A DNA stretch of 64,000 nt. Origin: Cellulomonas sp. Lineage in GTDB: Bacteria > Actinomycetota > Actinomycetes > Actinomycetales > Cellulomonadaceae. The position numbers were made by a program, and so were the translations under genes. The notes below the pieces were generated by a model, which saw only the letters and a program-made list of their open reading frames with translations, was not told the origin of the DNA and ran no database searches. The DNA lies in the NCBI RefSeq assembly GCF_017744555.1, contig NZ_JAGIBD010000001.1, positions 372,001 to 436,000 of the forward strand, given 5' to 3'. Below, in pieces: positions 1 to 8,270 of this stretch. Each line of letters begins with the position of its first letter. Position 1 is the stretch's first letter.

Positions 1-195
1 CTCGACGACCCCGGCTCGCCCATCGCGGGCATGCCCGTGCTCGAGGTGTGGCACGCCAAGCAGGTCGTCGTGTTCAAGCGGTCGATGGCCACCGGGTACG
101 CGGGCGTGCAGAACCCGCTGTTCTTCCGGGAGAACACGTCGATGCTGTTCGGGGACGCCAAGGAGCAGACGGAGAAGATCGCCCAGGCCGTGTGA
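1..195 (+). CDS. pntB: NAD(P) transhydrogenase subunit beta, C-terminal end (partial)
   Basis: The window opens inside this gene; only the last 64 codons are present, ending in TGA at 193-195. The visible residues carry the family's C-terminal signature: [20 protein letters not shown], then [11 protein letters not shown] and [10 protein letters not shown]. This is the soluble NADP(H)-binding domain III of the proton-translocating transhydrogenase, which moves hydride between NADH and NADP+ at the cytoplasmic face of the membrane. The 130 bases to eno contain no convincing terminator. Confidence 0.9.
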   Translation, partial: LDDPGSPIAGMPVLEVWHAKQVVVFKRSMATGYAGVQNPLFFRENTSMLFGDAKEQTEKIAQAV

Positions 196-298
196 CGGGA
201 CCGCACGACTGCGACCCCATAGCCGTCCGGTTCGGGGCTGTCCAAGGTCCGACGTCCCACGACGGCCCGCCCAGGGCCCCACTAGGGTGAGGTCGTAA

Positions 299-1609
<1,311 letters not shown>

Positions 1610-1659
1610 CCCGGCTCTGGGGACGCGGCTGACGTCGCGGACCCGGACCCTTGCACCAC

Positions 1660-1699
1660 CACGAGAGCGTGCGACCCGAGCGGGTCGCACGCTCTCGTG
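1660..1699 (+). terminator. Transcription terminator of eno
   Basis: Perfect 18-bp stem (1660-1677 with 1682-1699) and a 4-base GAGC loop, 51 bases after the eno stop. There is no T tract after it, as is common in high-GC actinobacteria. Confidence 0.85.
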
Positions 1700-1719
1700 C
1701 GTCAGTAGGCGCGGCGCCC

Positions 1720-1845
1720 GGTGCCCGCCGGGTGCGCGATGCCCGTCCGGTGCGCGGTGCCCGTCCGGTGCGCGGTGCCCGTCCGGCGCCCGCTGCCCGT
1801 CCGGTGCGCGGTGCCCGCCCGGTGCCCGCCCGGCGCCCGGTGCCC
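1720..1845. repeat. 18-bp tandem repeat array, seven copies
   Basis: Seven contiguous 18-bp units of the type GGTGCCCGTCCGGTGCGC lie between the eno terminator and the ftsB-like gene; units 2, 3 and 5 are closest to consensus and the last two are more diverged. The period is a multiple of three and the array is open in the ftsB reading frame, but no start codon with a ribosome site precedes it, so I treat it as non-coding. Confidence 0.8.
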
Positions 1846-1934
1846 GCGTGTCGTGCGGCGTGCCGCCCGGTTCCACCCCGGCGCGCCCATCCGACGTCCG
1901 CGCAGGTGGGCGACCTCCGAGGCAGAATCGACGC

Positions 1935-2702
1935 ATGTCCGCCCCCCGTCGTCCGGTGCAGCCGGGTGCGCCCGGGCGGCGACCGGCACCGCCCAGGACC
2001 ACCCCGCCGTCGAGCCCGCCGACCCCCTCGTCGGGCACGCCGCGCGCGGCGGCAGGTCGTCCGACGGCCGTCCGCCCGTCGTCGCCGCGCTCCGGTGCGA
2101 CGCCGCGCGTCGGCGCCGGACCGTCGTCGGCCCGCGGACCGGCGGCCCGCTCGGGCGCGTCCCGCCCTGCGTCCCGGACGGCCACACCTGCCCGCGGCAC
2201 GCAGCGCGCCGAGCGCGTGCAGGTCCGCCTGCCCCGGCTGTTCAGCGTGCGGGTGCTCGTGTTCTCGCTCGTCGTGCTGCTCGCGTTCATCCTCGTGTCG
2301 CCGACGCTGCACTCGTACCTGCAGCAGCGGCAGGACCTCGAGGACCTGCGCCGCGAGGTGGCGACCGCCCAGGCCCGCAACGACGACCTGCGCGCCGACC
2401 TCAAGCGCTGGGACGACAGCGCGTACGTCATCGCGCAGGCCCGCGAGCGGCTGTCGTTCGTGATGCCCGGCGAGATGGCGTTCCGCGTGAAGGACCCGGA
2501 GACCGTCCCGGACACCCCGGTGACATCGTCGGGCCCTGCGGCGACCGTGCAGGGCGAGGACGTCACGCGGCCCTGGTACACGTCGGTGTGGGACTCGGTG
2601 CAGATCGCGGGGACGACGCCCGCGACCACCGCGCCGGACGCCAGCACCACCCCGCCGGCCTCGGATCCCACGACGACCGACCCCACACCCGCCGCCGGCT
2701 GA
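1935..2702 (+). CDS. FtsB/DivIC-like septum formation initiator
   Basis: Bitopic membrane protein of the divisome. FtsB/DivIC proteins form a coiled-coil complex with FtsL and FtsQ that activates septal peptidoglycan synthesis. Of 255 residues, the first ~100 are Pro/Arg/Ser-rich and probably disordered; a membrane helix follows at about 104-124 (VLVFSLVVLLAFILV), then a coiled coil of about 40 residues (QQRQDLEDLRREVATAQARN) and the family stretch YVIAQARERLSFVMPGE. The tail is Thr/Pro-rich. There is no Shine-Dalgarno before ATG 1935, but CAGAAT at 1923-1928 lies six bases upstream, as in a leaderless mRNA. The stop codon sits inside the first unit of a 35-bp repeat array. Confidence 0.85.
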   Translation: MSAPRRPVQPGAPGRRPAPPRTTPPSSPPTPSSGTPRAAAGRPTAVRPSSPRSGATPRVGAGPSSARGPAARSGASRPASRTATPARGTQRAERVQVRLPRLFSVRVLVFSLVVLLAFILVSPTLHSYLQQRQDLEDLRREVATAQARNDDLRADLKRWDDSAYVIAQARERLSFVMPGEMAFRVKDPETVPDTPVTSSGPAATVQGEDVTRPWYTSVWDSVQIAGTTPATTAPDASTTPPASDPTTTDPTPAAG

Positions 2703-2900
2703 CCGGGATCGCCGGCGTGTGACGCGCCGCCGGCTGACCGGGATCGCCGGCGTGTGACGCGCCGCCGGCTGACTGGGATCGTCGGCGTGTGACGCGCCGC
2801 CGGCTGACCGGGATCGCCGGCGTGTGACGCGCCGCCGGCTGACTGGGATCGCCGGCGTATGACGCGCCTCCGGCTCACTGGGATCGCCGGCGTGTGACGC
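2691..2900. repeat. 35-bp tandem repeat array overlapping the ftsB-like stop codon
   Basis: Six contiguous 35-bp units (2691, 2726, 2761, 2796, 2831, 2866), with a partial seventh from 2901. Units 1, 2 and 4 are identical; the others differ by one to four bases. The first unit contains the last codons and TGA stop of the ftsB-like gene, so every unit repeats that stop context. GCCGGCG near one unit's end can pair with CGCCGGC in the next, giving a row of possible hairpins. It fills most of the 338-base gap before the DUF501 gene. Confidence 0.95.
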
Positions 2901-3040
2901 GCGCCGCCGGCTGATCTGGACCGACGCCGCGTGACGGCCCCGGCGACCCGGGGGTGACGAGCAGGCGGCGCGCGCGGGGCAGAATGGACCGACCTCCCCG
3001 CCGGCGCCGCCACGGCAGCCCCACGCGAACAGGACCCCGC

Positions 3041-3544
3041 ATGGCCCCGACCTCCGACACGACCGTCACCGACCAGGACCTCGCCGTCCTGGCCGAGCAG
3101 CTCGGTCGCCCGCCGCGCGGCGTGGTCGGCATCGCGGCGCGGTGCGTGTGCGGCCGTCCGCTCGTGGTCCGCACGGCACCGCGGCTCGACGACGGGACAC
3201 CGTTCCCGACGACGTACTACCTGACGTGCCCGCCCGCGGTGGCGGCGGTGAGCACGCTCGAGGCGTCCGGCGTGATGAAGGAGATGACGGCCCGCCTCGC
3301 GGACGACGAGGAGCTCGCCGCCGGTCACCGGCGCGCGCACGAGGCGTACCTCGCCGACCGGGAGGCCCTCGGGCACGTCGAGGAGATCGCGGGGATCTCC
3401 GCGGGCGGGATGCCGACGCGGGTGAAGTGCCTGCACGTGCTCGTCGGGCATGCGCTCGCGGCCGGGCCGGGCGTGAACCCGGTCGGCGACGAGGCGCTTG
3501 CGCTGATCAGCGACGAGTGGCGTCCGGACCGGTGCACGTGCTGA
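3041..3544 (+). CDS. DUF501 family protein
   Basis: 167-residue conserved protein of unknown biochemical function, characteristically placed between the ftsB-like gene and ppx in actinobacteria. Visible hallmarks are GVVGIAARCVCGRPLVVRT near the N-terminus, TTYYLTCP, GMPTRVKCLHVLVGHALA and a C-terminal WRPDRCTC. The paired CxC and the conserved Cys and His residues could bind metal; that is inference. The ATG is chosen because AGGA lies seven bases upstream. Its last 17 bases, ending at the stop codon, are the first unit of a three-copy tandem repeat. Confidence 0.85.
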   Translation: MAPTSDTTVTDQDLAVLAEQLGRPPRGVVGIAARCVCGRPLVVRTAPRLDDGTPFPTTYYLTCPPAVAAVSTLEASGVMKEMTARLADDEELAAGHRRAHEAYLADREALGHVEEIAGISAGGMPTRVKCLHVLVGHALAAGPGVNPVGDEALALISDEWRPDRCTC

Positions 3545-3578
3545 ACCGGAGCACGTGCCGAGCTGGTGCACGTGCGGT
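3528..3578. repeat. 17-bp tandem repeat, three copies, starting at the DUF501 stop
   Basis: Units at 3528-3544, 3545-3561 and 3562-3578. The first ends exactly at the TGA of the DUF501 gene and carries its last codons. All contain the palindrome GCACGTGC. The third runs to just before the ppx promoter region. Confidence 0.85.
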
Positions 3579-3593
3579 GCGAGGATGACCGGC

Positions 3594-4547
3594 GTGACGC
3601 GTGTGGCTGCCATCGACTGCGGGACCAACTCCATCCGTCTGCTCGTCGCGGACGTCGACCGGACGGCCGGCACGCTCGTCGACCTGGACCGCCGCATGGA
3701 GGTGGTGCGGCTCGGCCAGGGCGTCGACCGCACGGGGCGGATCGCCCCCGAGGCGATGGCTCGGACGCTCGACGCGGCTCAGCGCTACGGGCGGATCTGC
3801 GACGACCTCGGCGTCGAGGCGGTGCGGTTCGTGGCGACGTCGGCGTCGCGCGACGCGGAGAACCGGGACGAGTTCGTCGCCGGCGTGCGGGACGCGCTGG
3901 GTGTCGAGCCCGAGGTCGTCGAGGGCACGGAGGAGGCGGCGCTGTCGTTCCGCGGCGCTACTGGCGTCCTCGCGGCGCGGCACCCCGGGCCGTATCTCGT
4001 GGTGGACCTCGGCGGCGGGTCGACGGAGCTCGTGCTCGGCGCGTCCGCGCCCGAGGCGGCGTTCTCGATGGACGTCGGCTGCGTCCGGATCACCGAGCGC
4101 CACCTGCTCGGCGACCCGCCGACGCCCGACGAGATCGCGGCCGCCCGGTCCGACGTGCGCGCCGCGCTCGACGAGGCCGCGGCCGTGGTCCCGCTCGGCA
4201 AGGCCGTGACGCTCGTGGGTCTCGCGGGCTCGGTGACGACCGTGACCGCGCACGCGCTCGGCCTCCGGACGTACCAGCCGGCCCGGATCGACGGCGCCGT
4301 CCTCCCGGTCGAGACCGTCCTCGCCGCGTGCGACGACCTGCTCGGCCGGTCCCACGAGCGGCGCGCGGAGCTCGAGTTCATGCATCCCGGCCGGGTCGAC
4401 GTGATCGGCGCGGGCGCGCTCGTCTGGCACGAGGTCGTGAGCCGCGTCGTTGATGACGTCGCCGCCGCCGGAGGCCGTCTGACCGAGGTCATCACGTCCG
4501 AGCACGACATCCTCGACGGCATCGCCTGGAGCGCCGCCGAGCGCTGA
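3594..4547 (+). CDS. ppx: Exopolyphosphatase / guanosine pentaphosphate phosphohydrolase (Ppx/GppA)
   Basis: Hydrolyses terminal phosphates from polyphosphate and/or pppGpp. The 317 residues match the short, single-module actinobacterial Ppx form with the actin-like ASKHA fold only. Phosphate-binding motifs are AAIDCGTNSIRLLVAD at the N-terminus, FVATSASRDAENRD, and LVVDLGGGSTELVLG; GLAGSVTTVTA is the adenosine-type loop. GTG 3594 gives the usual N-terminus VTRVAAID; an ATG nine bases upstream is possible. No Shine-Dalgarno is visible, and GAGGAT at 3581-3586 is seven bases before the GTG, suggesting a leaderless start. Confidence 0.92.
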   Translation: MTRVAAIDCGTNSIRLLVADVDRTAGTLVDLDRRMEVVRLGQGVDRTGRIAPEAMARTLDAAQRYGRICDDLGVEAVRFVATSASRDAENRDEFVAGVRDALGVEPEVVEGTEEAALSFRGATGVLAARHPGPYLVVDLGGGSTELVLGASAPEAAFSMDVGCVRITERHLLGDPPTPDEIAAARSDVRAALDEAAAVVPLGKAVTLVGLAGSVTTVTAHALGLRTYQPARIDGAVLPVETVLAACDDLLGRSHERRAELEFMHPGRVDVIGAGALVWHEVVSRVVDDVAAAGGRLTEVITSEHDILDGIAWSAAER

Positions 4548-4593
4548 GCGGGCCACGGAACGACACCGACCGCCGCGGCCCCGGCGCCGCCTG

Positions 4594-4760
4594 CACGCGC
4601 TCGACGCCTGCACCCGGTCGACGGCGCCTGCACCCGGTCGACGACGATCGCACCCGGTCGACGACGACCGCACCCGGTTGACGGCGCGCACATCCGGTCG
4701 ACAGCGCCGCCCGCACCCGATCGACGGCGCGCGCATCCGCTTGACGGCGCGCACCGCACA
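4594..4760. repeat. 20-bp tandem repeat array with GTCGAC cores
   Basis: About seven units spaced 20 bases apart (starts near 4611, 4631, 4651, 4671, 4691, 4714, 4734, with a degenerate one at 4594) of the type CACCCGGTCGACGACGATCG. It fills the gap between the convergent ppx and HNH genes. Spacing is near two helical turns. No spacer sequences separate units, so it is not a CRISPR array. Confidence 0.85.
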
Positions 4761-4825
4761 GCAGGCGAGGTAGCGGGCGACGACGCGGGGTGGCGTCGGC
4801 TCACGGCCCGTGGCGACTCGTGTCG

Positions 4826-6202
4826 TCAGAACGGCGGTTCACCGGGCGGCGGGCGGGTGTGCGAGCGGGTCGGTGGCGGCGTGCGAGGCGCGTGGGGGTC
4901 GAGCAGCTGCGGTGACGCGACCAGTCTCACGGCGGGCCGGATGGTCGTGATGCCGAGCGGGCTGGTCCACCAGGTGCTGCCCGTCGTCGGATCCCGGCCG
5001 ACGGACCAGTTGCCGTGCGTCTTCGCCTGGTGGTGACGGCGGCACAGGGCGTGCAGGTTGGCGGCCGTGGTCTGTGGCTGGGCGTGGCCGGATCCGTGGA
5101 ACGGCACGACGTGGTCGAGGTCGCACCGTGCCGCCGGTTGGCGGCACCCGAAGAACGTGCACGTGACGTCGCGCGCGATGACCGTGCGTGTCAGGTCCGC
5201 GCCCGGCCGGTACGTCGAGGCGCCGGCCTCGACGGCGGTCCCGGTCGCCGGGTCGGTCAGCACACGCGTCCAGGTGGCGTCCTGCGCGATCTCACGAGCC
5301 ATCGACGCGGGGATCGGGCCGTACGAGCCCAGTTCGGCAGGTGCGTCGTCGACGCCGAGGAGCGTCGTCGCGGCGACGGTCACCTGGACGGCTGCGCGCC
5401 GCCCGTGCCGTCGGGGGAGCGGGCCGACTCCCGGCACGTCCTGCGAGTCCAGGATCCGCCGGAAGACGTCCGCGAACGCGTCCGCCCGGCGCTGGTCGAC
5501 GTGGCGATCGTCGTCGCTCGGCGCCGACGTGCCGGCGAGGGCGTCCACGACCGTGTAGACGGCGACGGCGTCGGGCGCGGGGAGGTAGGCGCTGACCCAG
5601 GCCATGGCGTCGTCGCCCCACTCGAGGCGGACGTGCCGGTCCTGTCGGGCGCGGGCCGTACGTGCCTCCACCTCCCTGGGACAGGCCAGAAGGACGGTGC
5701 GGCGCACGTGGCGGCGCAGCTGCGGCGCCGTGAGATCGCGCGCGTGCGCGACCGCGTCCAGGACCACCTGCCGTCGCACATCGTCGCTCAGGCTGCCCGG
5801 GAGCTCGTCGAGCACCGCGGTCACCTTGCGTGCGTCGATGCGACCATCGACGAGCGCATCGTGCAGCGCCGGGTGCGTCCCGAGCGCGACCGCCTGATGC
5901 ACGGCGAACTCCGCGGCGTGCCGCGTCGTTGCCAGCGCACAGGCGAGCTCTTCGGGAAGGTACAGGCCGCCCGCGGTCCCGGCAGACCGGGCCGCGAGCT
6001 CACGGATCACCTCACCTTGCCGCGCGAGCGCGGCAGACATGATCTGCTGCCACCCCGCGACGGCCTCGACGAGCTCGACGTCCGACATGTCAGCCAGGTC
6101 GAGCCGTTCGAGCGCGCCGGCCCGCAAGGCGACCGACCGCGACGACGCGTCGGCCGACACGGCCACCGGTCGTGAGGACGCGTCGGTGCCAGCGATCTGC
6201 AC
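4826..6202 (-). CDS. HNH endonuclease with DUF222 domain (13E12 repeat family)
   Basis: About 458 residues. An N-terminal DUF222 region (DVELVEAVAGWQQIMSAALA, AARSAGTAGGLYLPEELACA) is followed by a C-terminal HNH nuclease module: CTFFGCRQPAARCDLDHVV, then LHALCRRHHQAKTHG. The first His-containing DHVVPFH and final RRHHQAK are the catalytic and metal positions. GTG at 6202 has GAGGGG about nine bases upstream; a GTG at 6211 is the alternative. A near-consensus LexA box lies about 35 bases before it. Members of this family are SOS-induced in mycobacteria; the physiological substrate is unknown. Confidence 0.88.
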   Translation of the reverse strand: MQIAGTDASSRPVAVSADASSRSVALRAGALERLDLADMSDVELVEAVAGWQQIMSAALARQGEVIRELAARSAGTAGGLYLPEELACALATTRHAAEFAVHQAVALGTHPALHDALVDGRIDARKVTAVLDELPGSLSDDVRRQVVLDAVAHARDLTAPQLRRHVRRTVLLACPREVEARTARARQDRHVRLEWGDDAMAWVSAYLPAPDAVAVYTVVDALAGTSAPSDDDRHVDQRRADAFADVFRRILDSQDVPGVGPLPRRHGRRAAVQVTVAATTLLGVDDAPAELGSYGPIPASMAREIAQDATWTRVLTDPATGTAVEAGASTYRPGADLTRTVIARDVTCTFFGCRQPAARCDLDHVVPFHGSGHAQPQTTAANLHALCRRHHQAKTHGNWSVGRDPTTGSTWWTSPLGITTIRPAVRLVASPQLLDPHAPRTPPPTRSHTRPPPGEPPF

Positions 6203-6235
6203 GTCTCTCACCCCCCTCAGGCCAAGGTCTCCACC

Positions 6236-6251
6236 TCGAACAAATGTACGA
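6236..6251. promoter_or_regulatory. Probable LexA (SOS) box upstream of the HNH gene
   Basis: TCGAACAAATGTACGA matches the actinobacterial/Gram-positive SOS box TCGAAC-N4-GTTCGA at all fixed bases except one (GTAC for GTTC). It lies just upstream of the HNH gene, in the promoter zone of the 341-base gap between that gene and padR. Confidence 0.65.
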
Positions 6252-6430
6252 TTGCCCGCCGACAACGGGCGGCGGCGTTCCGGCCGCGCGGGCCCGATGT
6301 GGTTCGAGCGAGGGCTGTGGGCGGCTGGCGGAGCGCGCGTCGGCGTCGGATCGCCGACCGGCAGCCCGCCTCTCGCGCCGGGGACGTCACCTCGGCTGCA
6401 CCGCACGCGCAACACCCGGTCCGACGTGCT

Positions 6431-6461
6431 GGACGGTAGTGCGCAGTGTGCAGTACCGTCC
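6431..6461. promoter_or_regulatory. 31-bp dyad, probable PadR operator
   Basis: Perfect outer arms GGACGGTA (6431-6438) and TACCGTCC (6454-6461) flank a partly symmetric centre containing TGC and GCA. It lies 83 bases before the PadR start, the usual position for autoregulation. Which protein binds is inference. Confidence 0.55.
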
Positions 6462-6543
6462 GGAGGGCGGGGACCGGAGGGGGTCCCCGCACCAACGCTC
6501 GCGGCGCCCGGTCGGGCCGCACGGCTCGACGAGGGGAGGTCGC

Positions 6544-6873
6544 ATGGACACCACCCAGCTGCTCAAGGGCGTGCTGGACCTGGCCGTGCTGGCCGTGGTC
6601 GCGGACGAGGACGGGTACGGCTACGACGTCGTCCGCCGGCTGCGCAACGCCGGCATCGAGGAGGTCGGCGACGCGTCGGTGTACGGGACGCTGCGTCGGC
6701 TGTACTCGTCGGGCGCGCTCACGTCCTACGTCGTGCCGAGCGACGAGGGCCCGCACCGCAAGTACTACGGCATCAACGCGCAAGGCCGGGCGATGCTCGA
6801 GGCGCAGCGCAAGGACTGGCAGGAGTTCGCGGGCACCATGGCCCGGCTGCTCGGGACGGAGACCGTGCGATGA
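6544..6873 (+). CDS. PadR family transcriptional regulator
   Basis: 109-residue winged-helix repressor. The N-terminal LLKGVLDLAVLAVVADEDGY, GYDVVRRLRNAG, SVYGTLRRLYSSGAL and HRKYYGINAQGR are typical of the short PadR-s1 form, with recognition helix and wing in VGDASVYGTLRRL. ATG 6544 follows GAGGGGAGGT. The stop overlaps the next start (ATGA), so it is translationally coupled to the membrane protein. A 31-bp dyad in front suggests autoregulation. PadR plus adjacent membrane protein pairs are common in actinobacteria and usually respond to membrane or phenolic stress. Confidence 0.9.
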   Translation: MDTTQLLKGVLDLAVLAVVADEDGYGYDVVRRLRNAGIEEVGDASVYGTLRRLYSSGALTSYVVPSDEGPHRKYYGINAQGRAMLEAQRKDWQEFAGTMARLLGTETVR

Positions 6874-8048
6874 GCGTGCTCACGGAGGACCTGGACGTCG
6901 CCGCCTACGCGGTCGCGGTGCGGCGCAGCCTCGTCGGACTCTCGCAGGAGCAGGTCGACGACCTGACCGACGACCTCGAGGCCGACCTCGCGGACGCCCT
7001 CGCCGACGAGCGGCGCGCGTCGCACGGCCGAGGGCTCGTCGAGCAGTTCGGCACGCCCGAGGCGTACGCCGACGAGCTGCGAGCCGCCGCCGGGCTGCCG
7101 ACCGCCGGCCGCCCCGCGTCGCGGTGGGAGCGACTGTTCCCGGACCCCGTCGAGCAGTCGCAGCGGGTCGGCCGGAGGATGCTCGCGTGGCTGCGGAGGC
7201 AGGCGTGGTGGCCGTCGACCGAGTCGTTCCTCGTCGCCCTGCGCCCCGTGTGGTGGGTGCTGCGTGCGTGGCTCGTCCTGCAGGTCGCCACGGCGCTGGT
7301 GCTCGGACCCCAGCGCATGGGGCTGCGGGTCGGGGAGCTCGCGGAGTGGGTGGTGCTCGGCGGCCTCGTCGTGGCGAGCGTGCAGTGGGGTCGCGGCGCG
7401 TGGTTCCAGTCGCGCAGCACGCGGTGGGTGCCGGTGCTCACCAACATCGTCGCGGTGGTCGCGATCCTGCCCGTGCTCGCCACGATGAGCAGCCGGGCCG
7501 CACAGGCCGAGGACGTGTACCGCGCATGGGCCTCGGGTGCGTTCAACGGGGGCACGCAGACGGTCTACGAGGACAGGCCCGTGGACGGCGTGGTCGTCGA
7601 CGGGATCCAGGTGAGCAACCTGTTCGTCTACGACGCGCAGGGCAACCCGCTCCAGGACGTGCAGGTGTACGACGACCGCGGCCGCCCGGTCCGCACCACG
7701 TTCGACAACGGCTACGACCAGTTCTGGTTCCCCGAGTCCACGGAGCCGTGGTCGTTCGTGCCCGCGGCGGACGCTGACGGCCGGTCCCGCTGGAACGTGT
7801 ACCCGCTGCGCGGGGCGCCGACGACGCAGTTCGAGCACGACGACGACGGAGCGCCCGTGCTGCAGGCCGGCGTGTCCGCCTCGACGCCGCCGTGGCCGTT
7901 CGCGAAGGCCCCGGCGCTCGCCGGACGCGGCGTCGCGCCCCTCGCCCCGGCGGACGGCACGGTGAGCGCGTCGGGTGAGCCGTCCGCGGGTTCCGTACCG
8001 ACGCCGACGGGGGCGCAGCCTGGCTCGACTTCGGCGCCGACGCCGTGA
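6870..8048 (+). CDS. PadR-coupled membrane protein with DUF1700-like N-terminus
   Basis: 392 residues, function unknown. The first ~85 residues (VRRSLVGLSQEQVDDLTDDL, VEQFGTPEAYADELRAAAGL) resemble the cytoplasmic helical domain of DUF1700/HAAS proteins that are regularly paired with PadR regulators. Three membrane helices follow (VWWVLRAWLVLQVATALVL, EWVVLGGLVVASVQW, VPVLTNIVAVVAILPVLAT), then an extracytoplasmic domain of about 120 residues and a Pro/Ser/Thr-rich tail. The start ATG overlaps the padR stop. It may be the sensed partner or target of PadR; nothing in the sequence shows transport motifs. Confidence 0.75.
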   Translation: MSVLTEDLDVAAYAVAVRRSLVGLSQEQVDDLTDDLEADLADALADERRASHGRGLVEQFGTPEAYADELRAAAGLPTAGRPASRWERLFPDPVEQSQRVGRRMLAWLRRQAWWPSTESFLVALRPVWWVLRAWLVLQVATALVLGPQRMGLRVGELAEWVVLGGLVVASVQWGRGAWFQSRSTRWVPVLTNIVAVVAILPVLATMSSRAAQAEDVYRAWASGAFNGGTQTVYEDRPVDGVVVDGIQVSNLFVYDAQGNPLQDVQVYDDRGRPVRTTFDNGYDQFWFPESTEPWSFVPAADADGRSRWNVYPLRGAPTTQFEHDDDGAPVLQAGVSASTPPWPFAKAPALAGRGVAPLAPADGTVSASGEPSAGSVPTPTGAQPGSTSAPTP

Positions 8049-8210
8049 CGCCCGTCGCAGCGGCCGGCTGAGCGCGAGATCGCGGCTGCGGTCGACCCCG
8101 TCGGGCGCCAACGTACGCGCCTCGCCGACGCCAGGGGCGGGAGCGCACGCGGCCCGTTGTCTCCGGGCTTTCGCCGCGTCCGTGCAGGTGGGAAGATGTG
8201 TCCGCACGGT

Positions 8211-8236
8211 GAGAGCGCTCCCAGGGAGCGCTGCCC
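8211..8236. promoter_or_regulatory. Two overlapping CelR/CebR-like operators
   Basis: TGAGAGCGCTCCAG (8211-8224) and GGGAGCGCTGCCC (8224-8236) each match the cellobiose-repressor consensus TGGGAGCGCTCCCA at 11 of 14 positions, with GAGCGCTC and AGCGCT palindromic cores 12 bases apart. They lie about 35-60 bases before the beta-glucosidase start. No LacI-family gene is in this window, so the repressor would be encoded elsewhere. Confidence 0.6.
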
Positions 8237-8270
8237 ACCGAGGCCCACCCGCTCGACGAGGAGCAGCGAC

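Noticed and set aside
2691..2900. CRISPR array
   Set aside because: Units are directly contiguous with no spacers between them, and no cas gene is in the window.
4594..4760. CRISPR array or integration site
   Set aside because: 20-bp period without spacers, diverged units, no recombinase gene nearby.
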